The position numbers and the translations under genes were made by a program. Positions 33,472 through 40,823 of a stretch of 64,000 nucleotides of DNA are shown here, piece after piece. Source of the stretch: DASUPK01 sp963763955 (GTDB lineage: Bacteria > Actinomycetota > Thermoleophilia > Solirubrobacterales > 70-9); NCBI GenBank assembly GCA_963763955.1, contig CAVXQP010000030.1, forward strand, positions 62,001 to 126,000, in the 5' to 3' direction. The notes below the pieces were generated by a model. That model saw nothing but the letters and a program-made list of their open reading frames with translations, was not told the origin of the DNA and made no database searches. The first letter of the stretch is position 1. Each line of letters starts with the position of its first letter.

Positions 33472-34686
33472 ATGGCGAAGATCAAGGTGAAGAACCCGGT
33501 CGTCGAGCTCGACGGCGACGAGATGACCCGCATCCTCTGGGCCTTCATCAAGGAGCAGCTGATCCTGCCCTACCTCGATGTGGACCTCCGCTACTTCGAC
33601 CTCTCCATCGAGAAGCGCGACGAGACCGAGGACCAGATCACGGTCGATGCCGCCAACGCGATCAAGGAGTACGGGGTCGGCGTCAAGTGCGCCACGATCA
33701 CGCCGGACGAGGCACGGGTGGAGGAGTTCGGCCTCAAGGAGATGTACCGCTCGCCCAACGGGACGATCCGGAACATCCTCGGCGGGGTGATCTTCCGCGA
33801 GCCGATCGTGATCTCGAACGTGCCGCGGCTCGTGCCCGGCTGGACCAAGCCGATCGTGATCGGCCGTCACGCCTTCGGCGATCAGTACCGCGCCACCGAC
33901 CTGGTGGTCCCGGGCGAGGGCGAGCTGACCCTCACCTATACGCCTAGGGATGGCAGTGAGCCGATCGAGCTCGACGTCTACGACTTCCCAGGCGGTGGTG
34001 TGGCGCTCGCGATGTACAACCTCGACGACTCGATCCGGGACTTCGCTCGCGCCTCGCTGCGCTACGGCCTCGACCGCGGATACCCGGTCTACATGTCGAC
34101 CAAGAACACGATCCTGAAGCGGTACGACGGCCGCTTCAAGGACCTCTTCCAGGAGGTCTACGACACTGAATTCAAGGACGAGTTCGAGGCGAACGACCTG
34201 ACCTACGAGCACCGACTGATCGACGACATGGTCGCGGCCGCGCTCAAGTGGGAGGGCGGCTACGTCTGGGCCTGTAAGAACTACGACGGGGACGTGCAGT
34301 CCGACACGGTCGCGCAGGGCTTCGGCTCACTCGGCCTGATGACCAGCGTCCTGATGACGGCCGACGGCAAGACCGTGGAGGCCGAGGCGGCCCATGGCAC
34401 CGTCACCCGCCACTACCGGCAGCACCAGCAGGGCAATCCGACCTCGACCAATCCGATCGCCTCGATCTTCGCCTGGACGCGAGGCCTCGCCGCCCGCGGC
34501 CGCATGGACGAGACGCCCGAGGTCACGGGGTTCGCCGAGACCCTCGAGCGCGTCTGCATCGAGACGGTGGAGAGCGGGAAGATGACGAAGGATCTGGCCC
34601 TGCTGATCGGCCCGGACCAGGACTTCCAGACGACGGAGGAATTCCTCGGCTCCATCGACGAGAACCTGCGGGCCGCGGTGGGCTGA
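33472..34686 (+). CDS. icd: Isocitrate dehydrogenase (NADP+), dimeric eukaryote-like type
   Basis: 404 residues. Oxidative decarboxylation of isocitrate to 2-oxoglutarate in the TCA cycle. Begins MAKIKVKNPVVELDGDEMTR, has the isocitrate-binding segment SPNGTIRNILGGVIFREPI near residue 95, the catalytic Lys-Asp region with YKNYDGDVQSD-type metal ligands (CKNYDGDVQSDTVAQGFGSL) and EAAHGTVTRHYRQHQQG for cofactor. Pattern and length match subfamily II (eukaryotic-type) rather than the E. coli type. ATG 33472 chosen by homology; TACCAT lies 11 nt upstream, implying a very short leader. mdh is 1.1 kb further on. Confidence 0.96.
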   Translation: MAKIKVKNPVVELDGDEMTRILWAFIKEQLILPYLDVDLRYFDLSIEKRDETEDQITVDAANAIKEYGVGVKCATITPDEARVEEFGLKEMYRSPNGTIRNILGGVIFREPIVISNVPRLVPGWTKPIVIGRHAFGDQYRATDLVVPGEGELTLTYTPRDGSEPIELDVYDFPGGGVALAMYNLDDSIRDFARASLRYGLDRGYPVYMSTKNTILKRYDGRFKDLFQEVYDTEFKDEFEANDLTYEHRLIDDMVAAALKWEGGYVWACKNYDGDVQSDTVAQGFGSLGLMTSVLMTADGKTVEAEAAHGTVTRHYRQHQQGNPTSTNPIASIFAWTRGLAARGRMDETPEVTGFAETLERVCIETVESGKMTKDLALLIGPDQDFQTTEEFLGSIDENLRAAVG

Positions 34687-34792
34687 GGCGGTGCTCGGCG
34701 CTTATCGGTCTATATGACCGGCAATTCGCCAACTGTCAGCGAGCAGCGCATTCCGGGCAGCCGGAGCGCCGACGTGCGCGCCGGCTGCGAGC

Positions 34793-35724
34793 TCAGGCCG
34801 CCGCGGAGAGCAGGCGGCGGACGCGGTCGGCGACCACGGCAGGGCGGCGCGTGACGTCCCACCAGGTGAAGCGCAGCACGCGATAGCCGGCCACGGCGAG
34901 GCGGCCGTCCCGGTCGCGGTCTGCCTGGAAGGCTCGCCGGGTGCCGATGGCTTCCTGGCCGTCCAGCTCGACGATCGAGGGAGCATGCGGCCCAGAGGAA
35001 GTCGACGACGTAGTCGAGCAGCGGGACGTTCACACCGGGCTGGGGAAGGCGGTAACGGCGGCAGAGGGCGAGGAAACTCTCTCCGAAGGCGTTGCGGGTC
35101 GCGGTGGAGCCGATCTGATGCTCCCGAAGGACCGCGCCCAGGGCACCCGCGCCCGGCCGGCCGAAGTGCTCGGCAACGATCTTGTCGAGGTCGCCTTGAC
35201 TGCAGATTTTCAGTCGCTCGGCCTGGTCAACAGACCGCTCGAGCTGGCGGCGGGGCAGGACGGCCGCCAGGTCGAGGAGAGTGCGGGCCGCGGTCGTCAC
35301 CGGAATCCCGTCCCTGGTCGTGACCTCTTCATTGAGAATGGTGAGGCTGCGATGCACCACGATGCCTGGTCGGCGGCGAGCGCCGCGCCCGCCACAGACA
35401 GTGACGTCGATTGGCGCTCTCCTCCGAGCAGCGTCAGCAGGCGCAATGCCAGAGCTCTCCGGCGGCTTGATGGCTGAGGACCGCGTTCTCTCCAGCACGC
35501 AAGCACCGCCGCCATCCAGCGTCCCTTGGGCGTCAAGCGCGCGTGCCCATCGCGTAGACCCCGCGATGAACCCGGTGGAGCAAGCCGTTCGCTGCGCGCG
35601 TCCTCACCTGGGTCTCGGAGAGGCCGAGTGAATAGAGTTGCGGCGCTGCGATCACGCCGTGCTGGCGTTCGGCCAGCGCCGTGATCACCCCGATGCGGGC
35701 GTGATTGACGCTTTTCCGGTCCAT
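34793..35724 (-). pseudogene. Decayed DUF559/AbiEi-like gene with at least four frameshifts
   Basis: Pieces of one protein of about 310 residues are spread over three frames on the minus strand. 35724-35536: MDRKSVNHARIGVITALAER ... RVHRGVYAMG, an AbiEi-antitoxin-like N-terminal wing. About 35535-35500: LTPKGRWMAAVLAC. 35495-35450: GENAVLSHQAAGELWHCA. 35450-34990: APADAARRRAPIDVTVCGGR ... PVTTAARTLLDLAAV ... PGVNVPLLDYVVDFLW. 34985-34793: IVELDGQEAIGTRRAFQADR ... GYRVLRFTWWDV, the DUF559/Vsr-like nuclease-fold end with its Asp and Glu/Gln. Shifts map near 35535, 35497, 35450 and 34988. Several independent lesions mean true decay, not a single read error. Relatives are common, often multi-copy, actinobacterial genes of unproven function. 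Confidence 0.82.
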
Positions 35725-35785
35725 ATCACGGGTAAAGCGCCAAGCACGCGGCCTTAGCCCCCCGAGAGACTTAGGAGACACAGAA

Positions 35786-36775
35786 GTGAGCGATTCCCCC
35801 GTCAACGTCACAGTCACCGGAGCGGCCGGCCAGATCGGCTACGCGATCCTCTTCCGCATCGCCGCCGGCGAGATGCTCGGCCCGGACACCGAGGTGAATC
35901 TGCGCCTGCTGGAGATCCCCGATGCGATCAAGGCCGCCGAGGGAACCGCCATGGAGCTCGACGACTGCGCCTTCCGGCTGCTCCGTGGCATCGACATCTC
36001 GGACGACCCGAAGGAGGCCTTCGACGGCACGAACATCGCACTCCTGGTCGGTGCGCGGCCTCGGTCGAAGGGGATGGAGCGCGCTGACCTGCTGGAAGCG
36101 AACGGCGGCATCTTCAAGCCACAGGGCGAGGCGATCAACGAGGGGGCGGCCGACGACGTCAAGGTCCTGGTCGTCGGCAACCCGGCCAACACGAACTGCC
36201 TGATCGCCAAGTCGCACGCCCCTGACGTTCCCGAGGAGCGGTTCACGGCGATGATGCGCCTCGACCACAACCGCGCCACCGCCCAGCTCGCCAACAAGCT
36301 GGAGCGCCCCGTCACCGACATCAAGCGGATGACCGTCTGGGGGAACCACTCGCCGACCCAATACCCCGATTTGGTCAACGCCCTGGTCGACGGCAGCCCC
36401 GCCTGGCCCCAGGTCGACGACGAGGCCTGGATCGCCGACGAGTTCATTCCTACGGTCGGCAAGCGAGGCGCAGCGATCATCGAGGCCCGCGGCGCCTCCA
36501 GCGCCGCTTCGGCCGCCAACGCGGCAATCGACCACACACGCGACTGGGTCCTCGGCACGCCGGACGGCGACTGGGTCTCGATGGCCATCCCCTCCGACGG
36601 CTCCTACGGAGTCGAGGAGGACCTGATCTCGGGCGCCGCCTGCGAGTGCGCCGGCGGGGAGTGGAAGCGCGTCGAGGGCCTCGAGATCACCGACTTTTCG
36701 CGAGGGCGAATCGATGCAACCGTCGCCGAGCTCAAGGAGGAGCGCGACGCGGTCAAGGACCTCGGCCTGATCTAG
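35786..36775 (+). CDS. mdh: Malate dehydrogenase
   Basis: 329 residues, cytosolic/plant-type malate dehydrogenase: NAD-binding VTGAAGQIGYAILFRIAAGE at the N terminus, active-site ARPRSKGMERADLLEANG (substrate arginines), VLVVGNPANTNCLIA, catalytic His in VWGNHSPTQYPD near residue 190. Interconverts malate and oxaloacetate in the TCA cycle. GTG 35786 is preceded by TAGGAGA at a normal distance, one of the minority of genes here with a clear Shine-Dalgarno. Repeat family 2 copy 2 begins immediately after its stop. Confidence 0.96.
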   Translation: MSDSPVNVTVTGAAGQIGYAILFRIAAGEMLGPDTEVNLRLLEIPDAIKAAEGTAMELDDCAFRLLRGIDISDDPKEAFDGTNIALLVGARPRSKGMERADLLEANGGIFKPQGEAINEGAADDVKVLVVGNPANTNCLIAKSHAPDVPEERFTAMMRLDHNRATAQLANKLERPVTDIKRMTVWGNHSPTQYPDLVNALVDGSPAWPQVDDEAWIADEFIPTVGKRGAAIIEARGASSAASAANAAIDHTRDWVLGTPDGDWVSMAIPSDGSYGVEEDLISGAACECAGGEWKRVEGLEITDFSRGRIDATVAELKEERDAVKDLGLI

Positions 36776-36776
36776 G

Positions 36777-36841
36777 TGCGCGGGTGATGCGAGGGCGCTC
36801 CGTCAGCAGCGAGCCGTTTGATGTTGGGGCAACTCGTTTTA
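36777..36841 (+). repeat. Dispersed repeat family 2, copy 2
   Basis: Begins one base after the mdh stop codon and runs to the stop codon of the convergent winged-helix gene. Shares ATGCGAGGGCGCTCCG and CCGTTTGATG with the copy inside tetR at 29121-29188. Hairpin potential is weaker here (AGCAGC arm). Confidence 0.72.
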
Positions 36842-37183
36842 TGAAGCGTGGTATCCCTGGCCGCGTCTCTTGACACGGCCTTCCTTTTCGAGGCTGGGAA
36901 GCACCCGGTAGAGATAGTTCGGGTGGTTGAGCTTCATCTTCTTGCCGAGCTCGGAGACCTTGATCCCCGGGTTGTCGCTGATGATCTTCACCGCCTGGTC
37001 GGCACGCGTGCTGCCGCGCCGGCGCCGCCGGTTGGTCCTGCGGGGGCGGCCCGGGCCGCGCCGGGCGCTCTTGCCGAGGCCGGCGAGGGCGGCCTGGACC
37101 TGACGCCGCTCGTCATCGAGCTCCCGGAGCCGCCGCTCGAGCAGCGTCCTGGCCTGATCGACTGTGTTCGAAACCCTTGGCAT
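36839..37183 (-). CDS. Small DNA-binding protein: coiled coil, AT-hook-like linker and winged helix
   Basis: 114 residues in three parts. Residues 5-40 form a charged helix (ARTLLERRLRELDDERRQVQ). Residues 43-58 are a basic AT-hook-like linker (RRGPGRPRRTNRRRRR). The C-terminal 50 residues look like a winged helix (ADQAVKIISDNPGIKVSELG ... LYRVLPSLEKEGRVKRRGQG). It has a GGGAGG ribosome-binding site. It is divergent from the 2-hydroxyacid dehydrogenase gene across 66 bp that contain the palindrome GTTACA-TGAC-TGTAAC, a possible site for it. Target genes are unknown; the composition would also suit a nucleoid protein. Confidence 0.75.
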   Translation of the reverse strand: MPRVSNTVDQARTLLERRLRELDDERRQVQAALAGLGKSARRGPGRPRRTNRRRRRGSTRADQAVKIISDNPGIKVSELGKKMKLNHPNYLYRVLPSLEKEGRVKRRGQGYHAS

Positions 37184-37215
37184 GCCTTTCGAATCCTCCC
37201 TGCGTAAGAGTGACA

Positions 37216-37231
37216 GTTACATGACTGTAAC
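37216..37231. promoter_or_regulatory. Candidate operator in a divergent promoter
   Basis: Perfect inverted repeat GTTACA-TGAC-TGTAAC with an overlapping ACAGT...ACTGT pair, placed between the winged-helix gene and the dehydrogenase gene. TAGTTT (37235-37240), 9 nt before ATG 37250, would be the -10 next to it. Confidence 0.5.
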
Positions 37232-37249
37232 GGTTAGTTTCAACTGCAC

Positions 37250-38212
37250 ATGAATACAGAACGTCAGATCGTCGTCGTGGCTCGTGTCCTGCTGCCGGCG
37301 GGCCGGGATCGTCTCGCCGATCGCTACGAGCTGCGGGAGGGCGGTCTCGACGCGACTCGCGAGGATCTCCTGGCAATGGTTCCGGGCGCCAGCGCTTTGG
37401 TCGCCGATCCCAGCGTCGCCATCGACGCCGACGTTCTCGATGCGGGTGGCGAGGGGCTGCGCGTCGTCGCGAACTTCGCCGTCGGCTACGACAACATCGA
37501 CCTCGAGGCCTGTCGTCAGCGCGGGGTGGTGGTGACGAACACCCCGGACGTCCTCACCGAGGCCACCGCGGAGCTGGCGATGGCGTTGACCCTCGCCGCC
37601 GCGCGCAGGATGAGCGACGCCGAGCGCGACCTGCGGGCGGGCCACTGGCGCGGCTGGGACCCGGCGGCCTATCGCGGGATCGAGATCAGTGGGTCGACGG
37701 TGGGCGTCGTCGGGATGGGCAGGATCGGCCATCGCTATGCCGGGCTGGCTCACGGCCTCGGCGCCGTTATCGCCTACGCGGGCCCGAACGCGAAGCCCGA
37801 AGCGGAGAGCGAGCTGGGCGCCCGCCGCGTCGACCTGGCGGAACTGCTCGAGGCCGCCGACATCGTCAGCCTGCACGCACCGGCGATTCCCGAGACGAGG
37901 GGGTTGATCGGCGCCGCCGAGCTGGAGCTGATCGGCCCACACGGGGTACTGGTCAACACCTCACGGGGACCTCTGGTGGACTCGGAGGCCGTCGCCGCGG
38001 CGCTCGAAGGCGGGACGCTGGGCGCGGCCGGCCTGGACGTCTACGAGAACGAGCCCGAGGTCTCACCGCGGCTGCTGCAGGCGCCGCGCTGCGTGCTCCT
38101 CCCGCACATCGGCTCGGCGACGGTGCCGGCGCGCGATGGGATGGCGAGGGCGCTCGCCGACAACGTGATCGCGGTGCTGGAGGGTGGGAGCCCGCCGAGC
38201 CGCGTGGCCTAG
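37250..38212 (+). CDS. D-isomer specific 2-hydroxyacid dehydrogenase (glyoxylate/hydroxypyruvate reductase-like)
   Basis: 320 residues. NAD(P)-binding domain with TVGVVGMGRIGHRYAGLAHG near residue 150, catalytic Arg in VNTSRGPLVDSEAVAAALE near residue 240, Glu in LDVYENEPEV near residue 265 and catalytic His in LLPHIGSATVPAR near residue 290. The N-terminal part VRVVANFAVGYDNIDLEACR-like segment is typical. Reduces a 2-keto acid such as glyoxylate or hydroxypyruvate; phosphoglycerate dehydrogenase is less likely because the protein is short and lacks an ACT domain. Its stop codon abuts the family 1 repeat copy B. Confidence 0.9.
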   Translation: MNTERQIVVVARVLLPAGRDRLADRYELREGGLDATREDLLAMVPGASALVADPSVAIDADVLDAGGEGLRVVANFAVGYDNIDLEACRQRGVVVTNTPDVLTEATAELAMALTLAAARRMSDAERDLRAGHWRGWDPAAYRGIEISGSTVGVVGMGRIGHRYAGLAHGLGAVIAYAGPNAKPEAESELGARRVDLAELLEAADIVSLHAPAIPETRGLIGAAELELIGPHGVLVNTSRGPLVDSEAVAAALEGGTLGAAGLDVYENEPEVSPRLLQAPRCVLLPHIGSATVPARDGMARALADNVIAVLEGGSPPSRVA

Positions 38213-38305
38213 CGGCCACCAGGCCGCAGCACTTCGGAGCGCCGGCTCAGCCGGCGCGACTTGTTCTGGGCGGCCGCTCGTGGCTGCGATCTGATGGCGA
38301 AGCCG
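38212..38305 (+). repeat. Dispersed nested-palindrome repeat family 1, copy B
   Basis: 94 bp from the last base of the dehydrogenase stop codon. GCGGCCACCAGGCCGC at the 5' end, inner stem CGCCGGCTCAGCCGGCG, GGCGGCCGCTCGTGGCTGC, then the tail ATCTGATGGCGAAGCCG. The tail and part of the stem are coding for the C terminus of the convergent hydroxylase. Confidence 0.85.
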
Positions 38306-38924
38306 TCTTCCGACCCCGTGGAAGAGTTCCCATGATCGCGTCCCAGAGTGGGGACGAGACCCCGAAGCCGAAGCGGTGGTCCTGGAAGTGGTGGCGCATG
38401 TGGTGCTGCCGCAGCCTCTTCCCGAACTTCGTCTTCGGGACGTGGTGATGGAGGTGGTAGTGGGTGTAGTCGTAGGTGAGGTACCCGGCGATGAACCCGG
38501 AGAAGGCCGGCAGGGCTTCGGTCGTCCCGAAGAGCAGGACGTAGAGCCCGAAGAAGAGGGCGGCGAGCGGAATGCTGACCGCCGGGGGCATGACCAGCCG
38601 CATCGCGTCGTTCGGGTGGTCGTGGTGGACGCCGTGGATGATGAAGTGGAGGCGGTCGCCGCCGGCGAACTTCGGCTGCCAGTGGAAGACAAGCCGGTGG
38701 AGCCAGTACTCGGTCAGGGTCCAGATCGCGACACCGACGCCGAAGAGCAGGATGGTGGTGCCGACGGCGAGCCCGCGGTCGATCCCGAGCCAGATCCCGG
38801 CTACCACAACGGGGATGAAGACGATCGCCGGCACGGCGGGGTGGACGCGCGAGAAGAAGTCCAGGAACCTGCTCTCGAACATCGGCGGCGAGGCCGACAG
38901 CTCGGATGTCCGCTCGTGAGCCAT
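38247..38924 (-). CDS. Fatty acid hydroxylase / sterol desaturase superfamily membrane protein
   Basis: 225 residues with about four membrane helices and the di-iron histidine clusters of this superfamily: HRLVFH near residue 77, HGVHHDHPND near residue 97, HYHLHHHVPKTKFGKRLRQH near residue 155 and HHMRHHFQDHRFGFG. The arrangement resembles FA2H-type lipid 2-hydroxylases, which use O2 to hydroxylate fatty acyl chains. TAAGAT lies 8 nt before the ATG on the minus strand. The last 20 or so residues (KTASPSDRSHERPPRTSRAG) are encoded by repeat copy B and are unlikely to be ancestral. Confidence 0.88.
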   Translation of the reverse strand: MAHERTSELSASPPMFESRFLDFFSRVHPAVPAIVFIPVVVAGIWLGIDRGLAVGTTILLFGVGVAIWTLTEYWLHRLVFHWQPKFAGGDRLHFIIHGVHHDHPNDAMRLVMPPAVSIPLAALFFGLYVLLFGTTEALPAFSGFIAGYLTYDYTHYHLHHHVPKTKFGKRLRQHHMRHHFQDHRFGFGVSSPLWDAIMGTLPRGRKTASPSDRSHERPPRTSRAG

Positions 38925-39154
38925 CGGGGCTGATCTTAGCGAGAGGCAACCGGGAGTCCGACGTTTCCGGTGCTAGCGGAACTCGTGACCAGACGGTGAA
39001 AAAAGAAGCGCGCCATTTGCGGGAACGCCCCAAACAAACCCCCGGGGAAATGGCATGATGAAGCCAAGTCGCGGGTACAGCGCCCGGGGCGGAAGATCAG
39101 CTGGCGGCAAGGTCGCCGCCACTCAATCCAGACGAGAGAGGGGATGGGGCGAAC
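38925..39154 (+). other. Non-coding stretch before the Cys-rich small protein
   Basis: 230 bp holding the hydroxylase promoter at its left end, an A-rich segment around 38999-39006, and a perfect hairpin TGGCGGC-AAGGTC-GCCGCCA at 39102-39121. There is no T-run after the hairpin. It could be the structured leader of the next gene; I recognise no known riboswitch class. A frame open from 39055 does not look like protein. Confidence 0.35.
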
Positions 39155-39391
39155 TTGGCCGAGGGTCGAGCAGGTACTGCTGCGGTGACTTGCGAGCAAT
39201 GCTTCTTCCGTCGCCGCGGGCTCTGCGCCCTCGGGCTCGACTCCCCTTGTCCCACCTTCAGGCCCGACACTCCCGAGGGCCTGGTTCCGCCCCGGCAACC
39301 CGCGCTGCTTGAGCGGCTGCCAGGCCGCTCGCTCCCGGAGCGGAGGCCCCAGGCCGTTATGGGAGGGCACGCGATAGCGCGACCCGTCTGA
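39155..39391 (+). CDS. Putative small Cys-rich protein
   Basis: 78 residues from TTG 39155. The centre has four or five closely spaced cysteines, TCEQCFFRRRGLCALGLDSPC then PTFRPD, which could make a small zinc or metal knuckle. The C-terminal third (LERLPGRSLPERRPQAVMGG) runs into GC-rich palindromic sequence related to repeat family 1 and may be an extension. There is no clear ribosome-binding site. I do not recognise the family. Codon positions in the Cys-rich part look coding, but a gene this short with a TTG start needs transcript evidence. Confidence 0.45.
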   Translation: MAEGRAGTAAVTCEQCFFRRRGLCALGLDSPCPTFRPDTPEGLVPPRQPALLERLPGRSLPERRPQAVMGGHAIARPV

Positions 39392-39473
39392 TCAAGCGCG
39401 GGGCGGCCGTTCGCAGCCGCGGCTATATGGCGGCTGCCAGGCCGTTCGCAGCCGCGGCTATGTGGCGCTGATG
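39310..39473 (+). repeat. Degenerate family 1 repeat copy with an internal 35-bp tandem duplication
   Basis: GAGCGGCTGCCAGGCCGCTC (39310-39330) resembles the 5' arm of the repeat, and GGGGCGGCCGTTCGCAGCCG (from 39399) the 3' arm. Within it, the 22-bp block starting GGCCGTTCGCAGCC at 39405 recurs identically at 39440. The segment between (39362-39399) holds GCGCGACCCGTCTGATCAAGCG, similar to family 2. A mosaic of both families is possible. Confidence 0.5.
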
Positions 39474-39523
39474 CCGGGCACTAACCCGGCTACAGTCCCG
39501 CCCGGGGCAATGGGGCTCTGGCG

Positions 39524-40315
39524 TTGAAGATCACCGTGCTCGGCAAGTCGCCCTCCTGGCAGGACGCCGGGGGAGCCTGCAGCGGGTACCTGATCGAGAC
39601 CGACTCCACCACGGTCCTGCTCGATTGCGGCAACGGGGTGTTCGGCAAGCTCCGCGAGCGGGTCGATTACACCGAGGTTGACGCGGTCATCATCTCCCAC
39701 CTCCACGCCGATCATTTCCTCGACCTCGTCCCGTACTCCTACGCGCTGATCTATGCGCCGAGGCAGCAGCCCGTTCCCGTCCACACCTGGGAGGGCACCG
39801 ACGATCCCGCCCGGCCACGGCTGATCGCCCCGCCTGGCGCCGAGGAGACCTTCCGCCGGGTGGTCGGGGCGTGGGGCAATGACGACCTGATCGAGAGCGC
39901 CTTCCGCATCGAGGAATACTCGGCCGGCGACCGGGTCGAGGTGGGCGATGTCCACGCGAGCTTCCATCCGGTTCCACACTTCGTCGAGACCTTCGCCGTG
40001 CGGATCGGCGCGGAGGGGGGCGGTGAGATCGCCTACAGCGCCGACACCCGCCCCGGCGAGGAGATCGTGGACGCCGCCCGCGACGCCGACCTGCTGATCA
40101 TCGAGGGAACTCTGCCGCGGCCAGAGCGGACGGGGCTGCGCGGCCATCTCACCCCCGAGGAGGCGGGCGAGCATGCCAAGCGAGCGGGGGTGAAGCACGT
40201 CGTGATCACGCACATCTCGGACGAGCTCGGCGAGCAGTGGGCGCGCGAGCAGGCCGAGACCGGCTTCGGCGGGCCGGTGGAGGTCGCGCAGGAGGGCGCC
40301 ACCTATGAGGTCTAG
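39524..40315 (+). CDS. Metallo-beta-lactamase-fold hydrolase, RNase Z-like
   Basis: 263 residues. The metal-binding motif SHLHADHFLDLV lies near residue 60, with later ligands His (VPHFVET), Asp (YSADTRPGEE) and His (THISDE near residue 225), the pattern of the RNase Z/phosphodiesterase branch. It begins MKITVLGKSPSWQDAGGACS, typical of that branch. It may cleave a phosphodiester, but the specific substrate cannot be told. The start codon TTG is preceded by no good ribosome-binding site; TACAGT lies further upstream. hsp20 follows after 22 nt. Confidence 0.87.
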   Translation: MKITVLGKSPSWQDAGGACSGYLIETDSTTVLLDCGNGVFGKLRERVDYTEVDAVIISHLHADHFLDLVPYSYALIYAPRQQPVPVHTWEGTDDPARPRLIAPPGAEETFRRVVGAWGNDDLIESAFRIEEYSAGDRVEVGDVHASFHPVPHFVETFAVRIGAEGGGEIAYSADTRPGEEIVDAARDADLLIIEGTLPRPERTGLRGHLTPEEAGEHAKRAGVKHVVITHISDELGEQWAREQAETGFGGPVEVAQEGATYEV

Positions 40316-40337
40316 GCGCTAGCTACCCTGTTTGACG

Positions 40338-40793
40338 ATGACCAGCCAGCGAGACCCGTTCGCTGACTTCGCCCGGATGCGCCGCGAGATGGACGAGCTG
40401 CTCGGCGACTTCTGGGACCAGGCCGGCTACCGCCAGAGGCGGCAGGTCGCGGCGTTCGTGCCGCGGGTCGACGTCTACTACTGCGGGGAGGATGCGCCGC
40501 AGAAGGCGGTGGTCAAGGTGGAGCTGCCGGGCATCGAGCTCGAGGCCGTGCACCTCGAGGTTCGCGGCCGCACCCTGGTGATCAGCGGCGAGCGGCCGGT
40601 GCGCGACACCGAGGGCCGGACCTACCAGCAGGTCGAGCTTCCCTCGGGCCCCTTCCGCCGCGTCGTCGAGCTCTCGGTCGACGTCAACGCCGAACAGGCC
40701 CAGGCCACCTATGAGGACGGGATCCTCCGCGTCGAGCTTCCCACGCGCCTCCCGCAGGCCACCCGCCACGTCCCGATCGAGCGCGCCGAGTAG
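40338..40793 (+). CDS. Small heat-shock protein, Hsp20 family
   Basis: 151 residues. Alpha-crystallin domain from about residue 43 (FVPRVDVYYCGEDAPQ) through VKVELPGIELEAVHLEVRGR and LVISGERPV to YEDGILRVELPTR with the terminal I/V-x-I/V-like VPIERAE. Holdase chaperone that binds unfolding proteins without ATP. ATG 40338 preferred over TTG 40332; TACCCT is 8 nt upstream. lon starts 31 nt after its stop, so the pair forms a protein quality-control unit. I looked for HAIR and CIRCE operators in the gap and saw none. Confidence 0.93.
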   Translation: MTSQRDPFADFARMRREMDELLGDFWDQAGYRQRRQVAAFVPRVDVYYCGEDAPQKAVVKVELPGIELEAVHLEVRGRTLVISGERPVRDTEGRTYQQVELPSGPFRRVVELSVDVNAEQAQATYEDGILRVELPTRLPQATRHVPIERAE

Positions 40794-40823
40794 CGGGCGT
40801 CCGCGCCGGGAAGGGAACCCGAC

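Noticed and set aside
34706..34720. Hairpin CGGTC-TATAT-GACCG after icd as a terminator
   Set aside because: Only 5 bp of stem, no T-run, and it is inside the gap before the pseudogene; too weak to call.
39055..39312. A frame of 85 codons starting MMKPSRGYSARGG
   Set aside because: Overlaps the more protein-like Cys-rich frame, has no ribosome-binding site and reads as random Arg/Ser/Ala.
40316..40337. HAIR or CIRCE heat-shock operator upstream of hsp20-lon
   Set aside because: The 22-bp gap contains only a TACCCT -10-like box; neither consensus is present.
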